64,000 nt of DNA from Cantharellus purpuraceus (lineage: Eukaryota; Basidiomycota; Agaricomycetes; Cantharellales; Hydnaceae), in NCBI GenBank assembly GCA_025174535.1, contig JALBUN010000047.1, forward strand, positions 806,001 to 870,000. Reading direction: 5' to 3'. The notes beneath the pieces were generated by a model that searched no databases, was not told the DNA's origin, and saw only the letters and a program-made list of their open reading frames with translations. A program made the position numbers and the translations under genes. Shown here piece after piece: positions 24,632 to 39,588 of this stretch (position 1 is the first letter of the stretch; each line of letters opens with the position of its first letter).

Positions 24632-27600
24632 CCCAACGTGCCGCGCTCCACAAGATCAACACCCTCTCCGCCACCAGTTTCAGCTAGGTCGGATACATTT
24701 CGCCACCATTACAATAAGAGCACGAAGCAGGGGCCCACCAGCTTTAGCTCACCACAGCAGCCGGTGCTGGACTGGAGCACAAGCTACCAGGCCAGTGCAT
24801 CCTCTAGGTCCGTCTTCTATATTATGGCGCTATTGGTTTTCTCACTTGTGTATTTAGTGCCGGTGTGACAGAGGAGAGCTCAGACGAAGGGAGCACCAGC
24901 AGTCAAGAGACTATCCATCGAGGCAGAAATCAAGGAGCTCCCAACGGCGGCCCAATTAGTCCCCGTACGACGTTATTGGCCCTTCATGCACAGGGCGGGA
25001 GATCCTCTGTATCTCGACAGAACGTCGACTGGCTTACAGCCTTGTCTGAGTCACCAGACCAACCCGCGGAAAGGAACGATGTAGATGGGACGCGCCAAAC
25101 TACATTTACAGCTAAGCGAGCGGCCTCGCCTGCTACAGGGCTGCGTCATTCTCACCGTCTAACAGCGTCTGCTTCGAAACAAGCTATTAGGAGCCTCCTG
25201 CCTGACGTCACTCGCATCTCGTTTAGATTGCCCTGGGTGCGATCTCACCTGCACATGAACTTGGATTGCAGGACCCTGGGAGAAGATGTGCTTCTTCTAG
25301 GCGCGCTGATATTCGCAGTTTTGAAATTCCACCAACTACAGACTCAGAACCAATGTTGGCTATTCACCGGTGAATATTTGGGCACGTCTACGCAGACTTT
25401 AAACTCATCGAATTACAGAAATTCCCATACTTATTCTCGTTTCTGTTACTTATTGTCTTGCTTCATCCCTCTTTCCGGTGATGGCAACTTCAACGTCTCG
25501 GGTTCCGCGATCTTCCTCCCCGGTACCCGGTGGTGCCAACACCCGCGTGCATCTGGAGATCAGACGCACATTAGTTGGTCCCCCTCAGATTAATAAAGAA
25601 AATTTTGCTCGAATATGGGTTTCAGATACACGAAATTACAGGTATATGCACTCTTCGTTAAATGCCATAACTGAGAAAGCTCACGAGAGCGCCAGAGACG
25701 TCCCTGATGATGGTGCACTGACCGCGCTTCTGCTAGGACCACTTGTCGCAATGTCTCTACTGTTTGTATCTGAATGTATGGCAGAGGCATCGTCTGTAAC
25801 ATCTCTGCCGGAGGCTTGGCTGATTGAAGCCCCGCCTATTCTGGAACATACACGTCATCCGCTCACTGCATTCGAGGCCCTCCTTCGATCTCGTAGAAAC
25901 TTGGTGCAGTTAATGACACTTTCCTCGGGTATCCTGTTAGTCCATCTATTTTCTTCCCGGAGAAGTCAAAAAGGGAAGTCGTTGAAAACTGATTCCGCGG
26001 AAAATGGGTTGTTCGAGAAGCCTTGGTTACCCAAGAGCGAAGGAAGAAGATCCATGTCCTATGTTGGTTTTACTGCCATCCTTACTGCTGGCGCCCTGCT
26101 TCTGAAGGCATTCCTCGTCCACGCGGAGCTGAACGTATGGCCAGGTTTGCATGATCATTTCAAAACGCTGCAATGGATATCCTGATGCGCATGACAGACT
26201 TGAGCTATTTCGACGTCGGAGTGATATCTCTGTTTTACCAGTTTACCTTGTATGTCTCCCTGAGATTAGCCAGACAAGGGTTCACTCTTGGAGAGCTTGG
26301 CCTGGTTTCTCAAGGCGCTACTGCACTCTTTATGGAGGTTGTCAACTTGACGATCGCGAAAGTGCGTTCATAAGTTTTTACATTTCAGTAACTCATAGCA
26401 TTGAACTATAGATCTGGCCTGTCACAACGCCTTTTATAAAGACTTTCCGGTTGCCGACGCCTCTCGTCGTATTTCAGCTTGCCTTGATATCTGGTTCACT
26501 TCTTACGGGCTTCCTTCTCAGTCCCATCCTCGTCCTCTCGCGACATATAGCCCAACGTCCCATAAAGCGGCTTCGATTTCCTGAAGAAAAGAAGCAACAC
26601 CGACGAATTCTAGCACTTGCATTTTATACTTTAGCTGCACTAATTATCGGTGGTCTTATTGGTTTGTGGACTCGCTGGTGTCTAGGCAACCGGGATCCCT
26701 GGGTGTGGGCTGTCCTCTGGCTGTTGGAAGGCCGAAAGCGTTGGAGTCGCCCTGCCTTCCTTGCTTATTGGGGTTTGCTTGGCAGCATCAGCGTGGCAGG
26801 CTGGAATCGTCAGTTGGCAAGAGCTAGAAGGTATCGGCATCTAACGAATAGCAATGGCGCGGGCGTAATTGTACCGGAAGCACCACTACTAGATATGACT
26901 ACCGACGCTGTAAATGTGCCTTCGGCAGGTTCTACCCCTCTTGTCAACGGTGTGGCTGTGACGAATGTCAACGTAGACCGGTTGACCAGTGCAGCAACCG
27001 AGCTCCTAGACGCTGCGGATAGGCGTGTGCCAACTCTCGGTCGGAACGCTCGGCGAAAGTATTTTCATGCTCTTGCAGTGGTCATGTTAGTTCCAGGCAT
27101 TGCGTTCGACGTGCGTATCACCACTCTCCCTTGAGACTGTCTTATTCATGTTCGCCGTGTGCAACCTGTACACTAGCCAGCATTCGTACATTTGTCGCTC
27201 AGCGCTGCGTTTGCGCTCTTCGTGTTTGCCGAATACGTTCGGTACTTTGCGTTATACCCATTTGGCGCGGTAGTCCACCTCTTCTTGAACGAGTTTCTGG
27301 ATCACAAAGACAGTGGCACGGCAATTCTGAGCCATTTCTATTTGCTGACAGGTTGCGCGGGATCAGTGTGGCTGGAGGGGTGAGTGCTTGATGACTGCAG
27401 ATTCGCCTGGTATCTCATCATCGTAGCCCATCACGTATCCTCGAATTTACAGGCGTATTATCTCTGGGGATCGGGGATGCGTTCGTATGTATATCCTGGA
27501 ATTTGTATGGAAGCTGAGGACTGACTGGTCATCATAGGCTTCCATCATAGGTAGACGAATGGGTCGACATCGGTGGTCACCTGGTTCACCCAAGACGTTG

Positions 27601-27858
27601 GAGGGGAGCACTGCATTTGTTCTGTCAGTCGTGTCAAGTGCGTGGGCACTCAGGGCTGCAGGGGTTGTGCCCCCGTTCCCGGTATGTGGAGAAGCTATCG
27701 TTGATGAATATGGCGGAATGATTGACAGATAATATTAGCTTGCTCGATACACCGCTGCGGTAACCCTGGCTGCTGGGCTAGAGGCTCTTTCGATGCAAAA
27801 CGATAACCTGACGTTGCCGTTGTATATGTGGTGTGTGCTGGTGCTGTTGAGATGTTAG
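24632..27858 (+). CDS. SEC59: Dolichol kinase (Sec59-like), polytopic ER membrane protein
   Basis: Dolichol kinase uses CTP to make dolichyl phosphate, the lipid carrier for N-glycosylation and GPI anchors. The C-terminal part has the family signature LGIGDAFASIIGRRMGRHRW followed by SPKTLEGS, the nucleotide-binding region, and ends near NLTLPLYMW. Many hydrophobic helices precede it, in exons around 25,700-27,400. An N-terminal Ser/Pro-rich extension seems to start near 24,632 (VPRSTRSTPSPPP). It joins through an intron ending near 24,890 to SSDEGSTSSQ, then to a first helix (LLLGALIFAVLKF), and then in frame to MATSTSRV at 25,481. I found no ATG for the extension; the first in-frame ATGs are near 25,255 and 25,481, so the 5' end is uncertain. 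TAG is at 27856-27858. Confidence 0.8.
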
Positions 27859-28081
27859 AAAACTAGAAAATATTATGTTGGGTTGTGACATTGATGTGAC
27901 ACTGCGTAATGAAATGACGTCATTTGCCTTGAGCAACCCGAGACTTTGCTCCACAATTCATACTCCTGCCAACCAGACAGTAGATTTTGTGGCTGCCGGA
28001 AGCGTCCTAGGCCCTTCGAGCAACCATCTCCCGTCTGCGTCCTCAAGGCCTCACAACCAGCTTCTGGTGTTTATAGCAGTC

Positions 28082-31000
28082 ATGGACCCGGTGTCTGACG
28101 AGCAATGTCGGTTCGATACTCCCTCCTTACAATCAACAAACTTTGGGGAGACGGCATTGTCCAGTTCATCTCCACATCGATTCTTTCTTCCTCTTCAAGC
28201 TCCTTCCCAATCCTCTTCCAGAATGCTTGGCAAAAGACCATCTACAGCGACTTTGACGCAAAGCTCCGACGTCCTGTTGCCAGCAACGCGCCCCATCTCC
28301 ATATTTGGGTCAGAAGAGAGTGTTTTGTCTCAAGACACACCTGCACTGCCTGGCAGGAGACCAGGGTTTTCTGGGCCGGGTGCTGCATCTGTTGAAGCCG
28401 CAGGTGATTCTTTAAATTCTTGGGGTCGGTTCCGTGTTGGTAGTGTTGACAGTGGTTTACCAGTCGGAACCCCGCAAGCACCTCAGGCCTCGTCTATTCT
28501 GCCTCCAACTGAACCGGCTCACTCGCTTCCCATTCTACCAAGGGTGCAGAATGAGTTGACCGACGAGGAACCAGTAGAATGGAGCTCCTTTATTCAGGCA
28601 TATGCTGCTGGAAAGTGGGATCCGCGACACACGCCCAAGCCACCTCGAAGCCAACATTTTCCTGGTACAGCTTTCAACGAAGTGGGTCGACTGGAAGACG
28701 TGTCAAGGACCCCAACGTCCCCGCGTTCTGCCACATCAACCTCAAGTGACACCGTGATTGCACGGAAGCGCGTCCCTGGTACGTCAAGCTCCTCTATTTT
28801 ATCATCAAAGCTGTCTTTAGGAACTCCTGGCAGCGGGTGCGATTCGGGCTCTGCTAGCACAGCAGCATCATCTGTTGCATCATCTTCTCATTCCCTTCCC
28901 GCTCCAGTGCCTCCGTCTGTATTATCACCCACCTGGTCCCATATGTCCTTGAAAATGCGGCGCGAACAGAATCATCGTGCCAACGATTCATCCCCTGACT
29001 CCAGCGCTCCATCCCAACCTCTCCCAAAGCTCACCATGCCTCCGACTCCACGTGGTATTCTCTCCCGAAGCCTGTCTGATTCTTCATCTGCCGTCTCTCC
29101 GGCACCCATCGAAGACGCGTCAAAGCTAACCACACATGAGTCTCACCACGACTTTCATGCGGCGGCGGCTACCATGCGGCTTGCAGGTGATGGTATTAAC
29201 GTGCGACCGCTGGCCCTCCCAAGCCCGGAGGTGGAGCTTACAGACCCATTGCGGGGACACACGGCTTCCATAGCTCTGCCTTGGCCCCGTGAAGGACAGG
29301 ATCAAGTTGGAGATTTAACAATGTCTTCTATTACCTCATCGGAATCCGGAAGTCATTCTCGTAAGACCCGACTGAATAGCTTTTGGAATGTGTTAGATGA
29401 CGTCATGGGGAGTCCCATCGAGGACATTGAGAATACTAGCGCCAGTTTTGCCGTGCAAAATGGACATTTGTCGGGTTTGCCCACAGTTTCGGCCAGTCCA
29501 GATGGTTCTCCTGCAGAATCCATGGGGCCAAGCAGACGTCTATCTTTCAAAGGCCATCATCCTGTACCTCCACACATCTCACCTGCTTCTGCTGCTTTGT
29601 TAAGCGGGCCAGCAAAGCCATCACCCGCTGACTACTTTGCAATCCCACCACGTCCGAAAGAGAAATCCGCGGTAACGGAAGCGCCGGAATATCAAACTTT
29701 GCCTGACAAGTCATTGTTACCATCGATCCAATATCTTCCGGTCTTTGAAACTAGTCCTGATTCATTGACATCATCAGAAGGATCACTTCGACCCCCGCTT
29801 TTTAACAGAACAGTATCCGAACCCATTGCATCAAGTGTTAAACATCTAGAAGACACCCTGGTCGATCCAACTTCAGATAATGAGCATTTGTATCCCCGAC
29901 CTCAGTCCGAAATCATCAAGTCATCACACCGAAGGCCTCGCGAAGAAATTGAGTATCTTCAGCGAGGGTACCTTATCCCACCGACACCGCCCAACGAATG
30001 GGAGCGCCAAAAAGCATTGTACAAGTTCGTACAATTGCTGTTTCTATAATGTGATCAAAGTTCACATGTTGAACAGGTTCAACATTGTACACACGGCTAA
30101 GGATGCCAACTTTGATCGTATCGCGCTACTCGCTAAATTAGTCTTTAACGCCAAAATCTGCATAATCTCCCTTGTTGATGCAGATGAGCAGTACGCGCCT
30201 GTCAACTCTCCATGCTCCATTTCTTGGTCTAATAGCTCTTGTTGCAGGTGGTTTAAATCCGAATGTAAGTATATTTATGAACCAAAAGAGAGATTTATCA
30301 TTGTGCGCAGTCGGCTTAGGAAGGGAGAGCTCTGTTCGGGATGAGTCCATTTGTGGTCACACTATCTTACAAGAGTATAAGCCCCTGACACGTTGTCAGT
30401 CATCTAGTATTGACTTCCGATTTAGTAGCAGTGAACCTCTGGTCATCTTAGATACCAATCAAGATTGGCGATTTGCGAAGAATGTATGCTATCTGACATT
30501 CTTCCTCGCATGCTCACCCACAAATTTGACAGCCGTTTGTTGTTAAACACCCTTTCACACGATTCTATGCTGGTGCTCCATTGCGGACTGCAGAGGGTTT
30601 CAACATCGGGAGGCAGGCCTCTGTAACCTGTTTTATTTTATGAGAGTATCTCATATATGCTTGTGATAGTCTATGCATTATCGACAGCGAGCCTCGTTCG
30701 GAATTTGGTCCCCGTCAACGGCACACACTGAAGGAATTTGCGGTAGGCACCTCAGTTATATATCTATGTATCAGACTAGAAACCCGAATCGTACAGGCGA
30801 TCGTCATGCGTGAGCTTGAATTGTGGCGAGACAAAGTCAGTCTTGCTATTCCTCATACTATCATGTGTTACTAAAGCACGTCATTCAGATCCAGCTTCGC
30901 ATTCGAGACCGTATCCAATTATCGGCAAGGATTGTGCTCATTTATAATTCCCTGTTAACTTATGGCCATTCACAGATGGAGCAATTCACGCGGGAATGCT

Positions 31001-34000
31001 TAGAGATTGACACACAAGCCCAGAAGGGGGATCCTCGGCTCTTGCTTTCCAGCACAAGTATGGAGAAAATTTATGATCGAGCGGCGCAACTGGTCAAACG
31101 GACACTCGATGTCGAAGGAGCTGTTCTTATCGATGTCTCTAGCTTTGAGGAATTCGATACTCTGGATTCGGAGACGGCGTTGTCGGTGTTGCTGTACCAT
31201 TCAGATCCGAAGCAGGGTCCTCAAACAAAGCCACTGACCCCGGCAGGTTTTGCACAGATGGCCCAATTCTTCAAAGACTTTCCTGATGGAAAGGTTTCCG
31301 AGGCTGTTTTGCCGGCATGCATACGTGGTCTCTTGCCTGGAAATGTCCATTATGCGTTGAGTAAGGCTTTCGTCGGCTCCATATTTTATTTATTCTCATG
31401 TAAAATCAGCGGTGCCTATCTTGAACATCGATAAACGTCCGTTCGCAATGCTGTGTGCTTACAATAGCAACGCGAAGTCGAAGCCTTATGTTAGTTATAC
31501 CTACCATCAACTATCTCAATTTATAATCGTTGTTTTTTTTTTTTTTGGTCCAGCTTGAGGGCCATGAACTATCTTATTTGCGGGCCATAGGTTCGTGAAG
31601 CCACGTGCACGTGTTTTATCTAACGTATTGCGTCAAGGCGTCATTATATTAAGTGCGGTTCTCAAACGTCGGATGATTTTGGCCGACAAAGCCAAGAGCT
31701 TGTTCATCTCCAAGTAAGCTTGTTCGATGGTGTGCCCATCTAGCTACTAATCAAATAACTTAGTATATCTCATGAGCTCAGGTGGGATTTAGTTGTTCTT
31801 ACATTCTGTATTCACTAGTGGTCTGATGATCTCACGATTACAGGACTCCCTTGCATGGGGTAAATGACATTTACCCGCCATGACAAATCCTTCTAACATC
31901 ATTTGACCAGATTCTTGCTGCTGCCGAGCTGTTGTCGGGGACAGATCTGACACCCAACCAGGCATCTTTCCTCAGCACTGTGCAAGCTTGTGGTACATCA
32001 TTAGTGGAGACAGTAAACCATGTACTAGACTTCACTAAACTCAGTGGCAGTAGCAAAGCTGGAGGTGCGGAGGCCGTCATCCGCCCTGCCCGGTAGACTT
32101 ATTCGCCCCCTTCGAAGCAACTTATCTTACATTGCAATTTCAGAGTCGATTTGGCACAGCTCGTCGAAGAGGCTACGGAAGGATGCTGGATAGGCCATCG
32201 AGCTCGGCATTCCTCCGAAATCGGCAGTGTATACTCGCCGCGGAACGATGAGGATGCTGCTGCCCAAAATGTCCGCTTGCGCAGTCATGTAGAGACGGTC
32301 GTGGATATTAGTCACCGCCCGCAGGTAAGTACTCGAGTCTTTCGAGGTAAAGCTTACTTAGCCTTGACCGTCAAAGGGCTGGATGGTCATCTGCGAAAAA
32401 GGTGGTATACGGCGTTGTCTAATGAATCTTCTCGGGAACGCTCTAAAGTTTACAATGGTATGTTGAATAGTTGTGCATAACCCTCAGCTTCCCTTCTTAT
32501 ACTCCACAAGGATGGATATGTTCATGTTACACTTCGGCAATTACCTGCGAATTCGAACACACCGGAAGAGTACATCAGACTAGAGCTAGGAGTGTTCGAC
32601 ACCGGAAAGGTGATCCAAATAGTCGTCATGCGCAATACTCACTGACATTCTGAGTTTACAGGGGATTAGTGAAGAGTTTCTTAAAGTCAGTCTCACTGTT
32701 CTTTGACATCGATGATGTATTCAATCTAATTGAAATGCAGAACCAGCTGTTTCAACCATTTTCTCAGGAAAATCCACTTCAGCCTGGTACTGGTCTTGGA
32801 CTTGCCATCGTCAACAGTATCGTGCGCTCGGAGAGCGTGAGTGGCAAAATTGATGTGTGGAGCTCGGAGAACATTGGTACAGAGATCCGTATCATTTTCG
32901 AGGCGCAGGTTAAGCCTGCAGAGCCTAATGAGTCGAACGAACTAGGAGACTGGAAAAAAGATGGCTTTGCGAACCCCCCTTCGATCTCGCTTTTGGGATT
33001 CAATGAGTCGCGTGGTCACAAGCTCCTCAAACAAGTGCTCACGAGCTACCTGGAGGAATGGTGGCATTTCAATATAACCTCAGCGAATTATCTACTTGGT
33101 GATATCTTAGTCTTGAACGAGGAGGTTGGAATCATCCGAGAGCTCATTGGGAACGAAGACTGTCTACGTCCCCTAGTCGTCATCTCATCAGCTCGAGGTG
33201 ATCCCTATCTCATAAGTACAGTGGACGACTATGAGCGAGCTGGAGGCTTTGCCCGGATCATTTTCAAGCCAGTTGGTCCATCAGCCTTGCAACAAGTCCT
33301 CCGGCTTTGCGTTCGCATTGTACGCGTCGGCCTTCCAGAGCATCATCGAGCAACACCCAGTCGATCGTCACTTTTCTCCATTGGTGAGTCGACGACGTCT
33401 GGCGAGCGACATGTCGCGCGAGACCTTGTGTTTGGATTAGGCGGTGGACCTTGTGCCTTGAATCGTCGACGATCGGACGGCAATGAGCCTGATGTAGTGC
33501 CCCCCTCTCGCCCGACATTGCCTCCGCGCAGCAGAACATACAACTTTCAAGTATCCACGGGCGCGTCCACTCCGCCGATTGATGAGCATGATATGGACGT
33601 TCCTAGCAGTCCCTCTACAACCATTTCCGTCGGAGCAGGAGGTCTTTTATTGAAGACGTCGGTTGGATCGCTCGAGTCTGGTAGAGTAATCCATGTTCTT
33701 GTTGTGGAAGATAACAATATTCTCCGCGAGTTACTGTACGTGCAATTGCTCTGTCTCTTGTGATGATTTACGCAATTCATCTCAGCGTCAAATGGCTGAG
33801 GGGAAAAGTCGGTTGTCCCTTTTCGCTACTTGGCATTTTTACCTATCGATTTTTTTCAGGGATATATCGTCCACGAAGCAGCAGATGGCCAAAGTGGTGT
33901 AGACATCTTCAGGTCACACCCCATTTTTGAGTTAGTTTATCAAACCCTGGTAAACCCTTTCTAATTCATTACGCCCCCCAGCGTTGTTTTACTCGACATG

Positions 34001-34377
34001 TCTATGCCAGTGATGGACGGTACGTACCGTCTTGCATTGACGTTGTTGTGTGGCATAAGCTAATTTACTCTTATGCAAGGTGTTGGGGCTGCAACAGCGA
34101 TACGGCGTATTGAAGAGGAGCGTAATCTTTCTGTCGGTGAAAACCTTACATCTCCAGTTCCCGCTCGACGAACAGCTCGGCTGATAGCCCTCACTGGTAT
34201 GTCCTCACGCGAGGACAAGCGTAAGGCTTTCGAAGCAGGTGTTGATGGGTAGTGCGTAAATATGATTTCATGCATCGCATTCTCTCTTGACCTTGGCTTG
34301 TTTAACGTTACAGTTTAGTTAAGCCGGTCCCATTCAAGACTCTACACTCAATGTTTAAACAACTGGGCATCACCTGA
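28082..34377 (+). CDS. GAF-domain hybrid histidine kinase with C-terminal receiver
   Basis: This is a cytoplasmic two-component sensor. The start MDPVSDEQC at 28082 is preferred; the frame is open from an ATG at 27875, only 17 bp after the dolichol kinase stop. About 630 Ser/Pro-rich residues precede a GAF domain ([19 protein letters not shown], then SICGHTILQ near 30,350). The kinase core has the H-box ISHELRTPLHG with its phospho-accepting His, the N-box [10 protein letters not shown], the G1 box FDTGKGIS and [11 protein letters not shown] degenerate receiver-like region follows (32990-33300). The C-terminal receiver has LVVEDN, the phosphorylated Asp in [13 protein letters not shown] and Lys in LVKPVPF. 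TGA is at 34375-34377. Five exons are only 16-24 nt. The ligand is unknown; the downstream partner should be a Ypd1-like phosphotransfer protein. Confidence 0.88.
30248..30264 (+). other. 17-nt microexon in the GAF domain of the histidine kinase
   Basis: A gttgcag acceptor precedes and a gtaagt donor follows. Inclusion gives DEQ-WFKSE-FGLGRE, the expected GAF segment. Confidence 0.75.
31764..31781 (+). other. 18-nt microexon: first half of the H-box
   Basis: An aacttag acceptor precedes and gtggga follows. The 18 bases join the Asn codon split after FIS to give N-ISHELR, placing the phospho-accepting His in this exon. Confidence 0.82.
31844..31859 (+). other. 16-nt microexon: second half of the H-box
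   Basis: An attacag acceptor precedes and gtaaat follows. It completes R and adds TPLHG, leading in frame into ILAAAELL at 31911. Confidence 0.82.
32660..32683 (+). other. 24-nt microexon coding the G1-box end GISEEFLK
   Basis: It is preceded by tttacag and followed by gtcagt. It continues VFDTGK into GISEEFLK and then NQLFQPF. Confidence 0.78.
33786..33807 (+). other. 22-nt microexon in the receiver domain
   Basis: It is preceded by catctcag and followed by gtcggt. Together with CT from the previous exon it yields LVKWLRGK and then [10 protein letters not shown], the beta1-alpha1-beta2 part of a receiver domain. Confidence 0.75.
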
Positions 34378-34661
34378 TGGACTTCTGGCTGGTACAACCG
34401 GCATGAGTATTCATTAGTGTCTTTGCATGAAGTTTCGCATTCCTCATGTTATTCTCACATCCTCATAGCATATTTCACTGTATTTTTAACGTGCTTTTAC
34501 ACCATTTGATATATCGTGCACCCTGAGACAACCAGAGTTGACGAGCTATGCTTGCCGCTCCTGTCATAAACTTGATTTGCATCAAGCAAGGCGCTTGTGA
34601 CTGTAGAATACATTGATAAACAAGCGTATTTTTAAATGGGTAATAGAAGATCGGATGCAAC

Positions 34662-36517
<1,856 letters not shown>

Positions 36518-36615
36518 TTACTAGTGAGTCAATGGAAAAATCCTGAAGTGTAGTCAGTCACGTGTTCGTCTAGGGTCTAACGCCAATCCAGAGCCCTGGC
36601 TAACAACCCAACCAT

Positions 36616-39588
36616 TTAAAAATACAATTCAGCGAACCCTCCTGTGCTTAAGCTTGGAGGCAAGTCATCCTTTCCGGTTCCCCATGTACTGTTTTTCCCT
36701 GGTCCCATGACAAGCTCCAACGTTCCACCATGCTCGAAAAGGTCATTTGATATCCAATTTTTTGTGTACGCCTTCCCGTTCAACTTTGCCGATTGGATAT
36801 ACTTGTTCTCACCCCCAAAATATGTCGCCAAAATGGTCGCAGTTGCACCAGTAGCCTCGTTGCGGATGGTAACTTTGGGGAAGGATGGATGGCTAAGAAG
36901 ATACGTGCTCTGACCTGCGACAGGATAGAAGCCAAAGTGAGACCAGACGACATATGCTACAAAGAACGAAAATATGGTATATCAGCATGTCAACCAAGAA
37001 AGCGGTCGGGATTAATATATGCTTACCTGCCATGGCTCCGCTATCATCGTTCCCAGGTAGCCCATTCAGTCTAGAGATGATGAAGTCAGAAGAGTTCTTT
37101 GAACATTTCGCAGCGAGGCTTACGAGGTATTGAAGCCTTGATTCAATATCGAGTCAACCGTGTCAACCGTTTTTGTTGGCTGTCCAGCGTAATTATACAA
37201 AAATGTCGGAACTGTGGAAGTGGTAAGTGTTATCTTACAGGAGATGAAAAGAGAATAATTCATACGGAATCCCGGCTCATCACCTATATCCTTTGAGAAA
37301 AAAAAGGAGTAGATGTAAGTAGGCTTACTAGACTTGTAGCATCCATTACACATACATGGAACCCTTTGGCGAAAAACGTGTCCAGGCGAGCACTATGGAA
37401 GAGTGAGCAAACCTCAACCAACATCGTGATGCAGCTTAGGCGGCGCAAGTTTAACCACAAACCTAAATGTCTCTGGCCCACCCATGAGCTCAATGAGGCG
37501 AGCCATGTCATGGGGAACATAAAAGCTGTACTCCCAAGAACTTGCCTCATAAAACTCGCCGCCGGTTGGGTTCTAAACATAGCTGAATAAATAAATGCTC
37601 TTTGTAGCCTATATCTCCTCTTACCAAGAAACAATCTGTATGGCCATTGACAGGACTACAATGTGTGGGGTCAAATTTGCCATTGAGGTCAAATTGTGGA
37701 TTGAGAAAGAAAGTGCCATCTGCATTGCGGGGTTGGATGAACCCGTTGAATCCTACACTGCTAGCGTTGGGGTTCCAGACGTTGTGCCAGTCACCGGACT
37801 GTTGTACAAAGTGATCAAAGTCCGATTGTCTTCCGAGACCACGAGCGACGAGGGCGATGCTGAAATCGTTATAGGCATATTCAAGCAAACGGGAGGCGCT
37901 CCTGGGGTCGGAGAAGTTGACATTCAACAGCATGAATCACGAGAGACCAGTATAAGATACCTCGTGTTTGGCCCCTCATTTGGAGGATTGTCACTTGTAT
38001 CGCCAACCGGGATGAAGCCATGCAACTTGCGGGCAGCTATGCCGCCTCGGCCTTGGACACTGAAGTCTCCGGGCACCGTTGCATCTTTGATCATTGCTTT
38101 CAACCCTACCTCCCAATCAATGCCAGCTCTTATGCCCTTGACAAATGAGTCGGAAAGTAGTGAATCTGCATTAGAGCCTCCCTGGGTGAATCCTTTGTCG
38201 AGGGACATACGGCAGTCCGGGAGCCAGCCAGTGTGGCGGTATATGTCAATGAGGGCACGAACAACTTCAGCCTGAGCGACCGGAGAGGTTATAGCCCATA
38301 AAGGATGAATATCACGGAAGGAATCCCTGAAAACGAGCAGGTGTAAGATCAGGGGCAACGCATTCAATGAAAGTGATTACCAGATGCAATAGAAGCTGTC
38401 CCAGTAAGGCTCAGTGGATACCCAGAGAGGATTGTCACCTGTGATGTTCGTAGGTGAGATATGCGTACGGTAAAGGGACGACCAGAAGAGCTGCTGCTGG
38501 TCTTCGCTGACACCAGTCGCATCTACCTCTATGGTGCCGAGAACGCGATTCCAAGCGGTTCTGAATCGACGATATTGAGCACAAAGAAAAGAAGAAAATC
38601 TAGGGCATGCAAACCTTGCAGCAGCCTTAACGTCTTCAAACGCATCCAGATCAGGGATTTCGGCTTCAGCAAATGAACAGGCCTTTTCTGTACTCGTCCA
38701 CGACACGCCCATGCGAACCTTAAGTATCCCGCCATCCTCTGGAGAGAATGCCATGAGAACCCCGGCAGGATTCTGTCCACCAATGTCGCTGCTGAAACTA
38801 TGTGTGACATTCGTGTAAACTATGCCATCTACACTAGGGTCATTATGGTAGAACTTGGCTTGTTCGAATGCTCGGCTGTCGAAGCAGAAGAAGACGTCAT
38901 AGGTGCCTTCACCGAAGGATGGCACAAAGCGTCCGCTCCCCGTGATACGGGTCCCATTGTTGGCGGTGGAGATACTAACGGCCCCCGTGCCTTGATAGCT
39001 ACGCGACAAGTCGGTGGTAGCGTCCAACAACAGAAGAAGCTGATCAGTGCCCTCTGCATAGGAAAATTGGTGAAGCACCGTATGCTGAGTTACTGTAACA
39101 TCAGCTGTTACACCATTCTCCAAAGGTATACTGACTGCAATTCCAAAGAACTTTGAATTCAAAAAATCTGCCCACAAAACAAAGAACTTACAAAAACCTG
39201 GGGAGGCAGTGGGGTCGCCGTGTGCTAAGGACCGGCTTGCGGGATCCAATGCGCATTCGGTCAAATCGTTACCAGCACACTCTTTGCTAGTCAATGGGAG
39301 CAATGGAAAGTTTCCCAGAGAAGCTCCACCGCCGGTGCCGTCATCATGCAATTGCGAGATGCCTTGAATAGGAGAGCCGTCGCTCACGTAGCCACCTTGA
39401 TTGTCCCCCGAGAGGCTATCTGGAACAGCCTTGACAGATCCATAGGGCAAGGTAGCACCGGCGAAAACATGACCACCGTTGCGGGTGCCGATGAAAGTAT
39501 TAACATGCTGCGCTGGGTCTGCACCATCGACAGCAGAGACGATACCGATCACAAATGCCGCCAGGAAGGTGGCACAAGCTCTCCACAT
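36616..39588 (-). CDS. Secreted GH92-family alpha-mannosidase
   Basis: GH92 enzymes are calcium-dependent exo-alpha-mannosidases that trim N-glycans or cell-wall mannan. The start is MWRACATFLAAFVIGIVSAV, a clear signal peptide, followed by DPAQHVNTFIGTRNGGHVF, the N-terminal GH92 motif. Further motifs are GISQLHDDGTGGGASLG, WNRVLGTIEVDA, YRTHISPTNITGD, WDSFRDIHPLW and the catalytic-region segment GNDDSGAMAAYVVWS near 37,030-37,060. It ends STGGFAELYF with TAA at 36616-36618. Length is normal and about ten introns are present. Several NxT/S sites fit a secreted glycoprotein. Substrate linkage preference cannot be read from the sequence. Confidence 0.92.
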
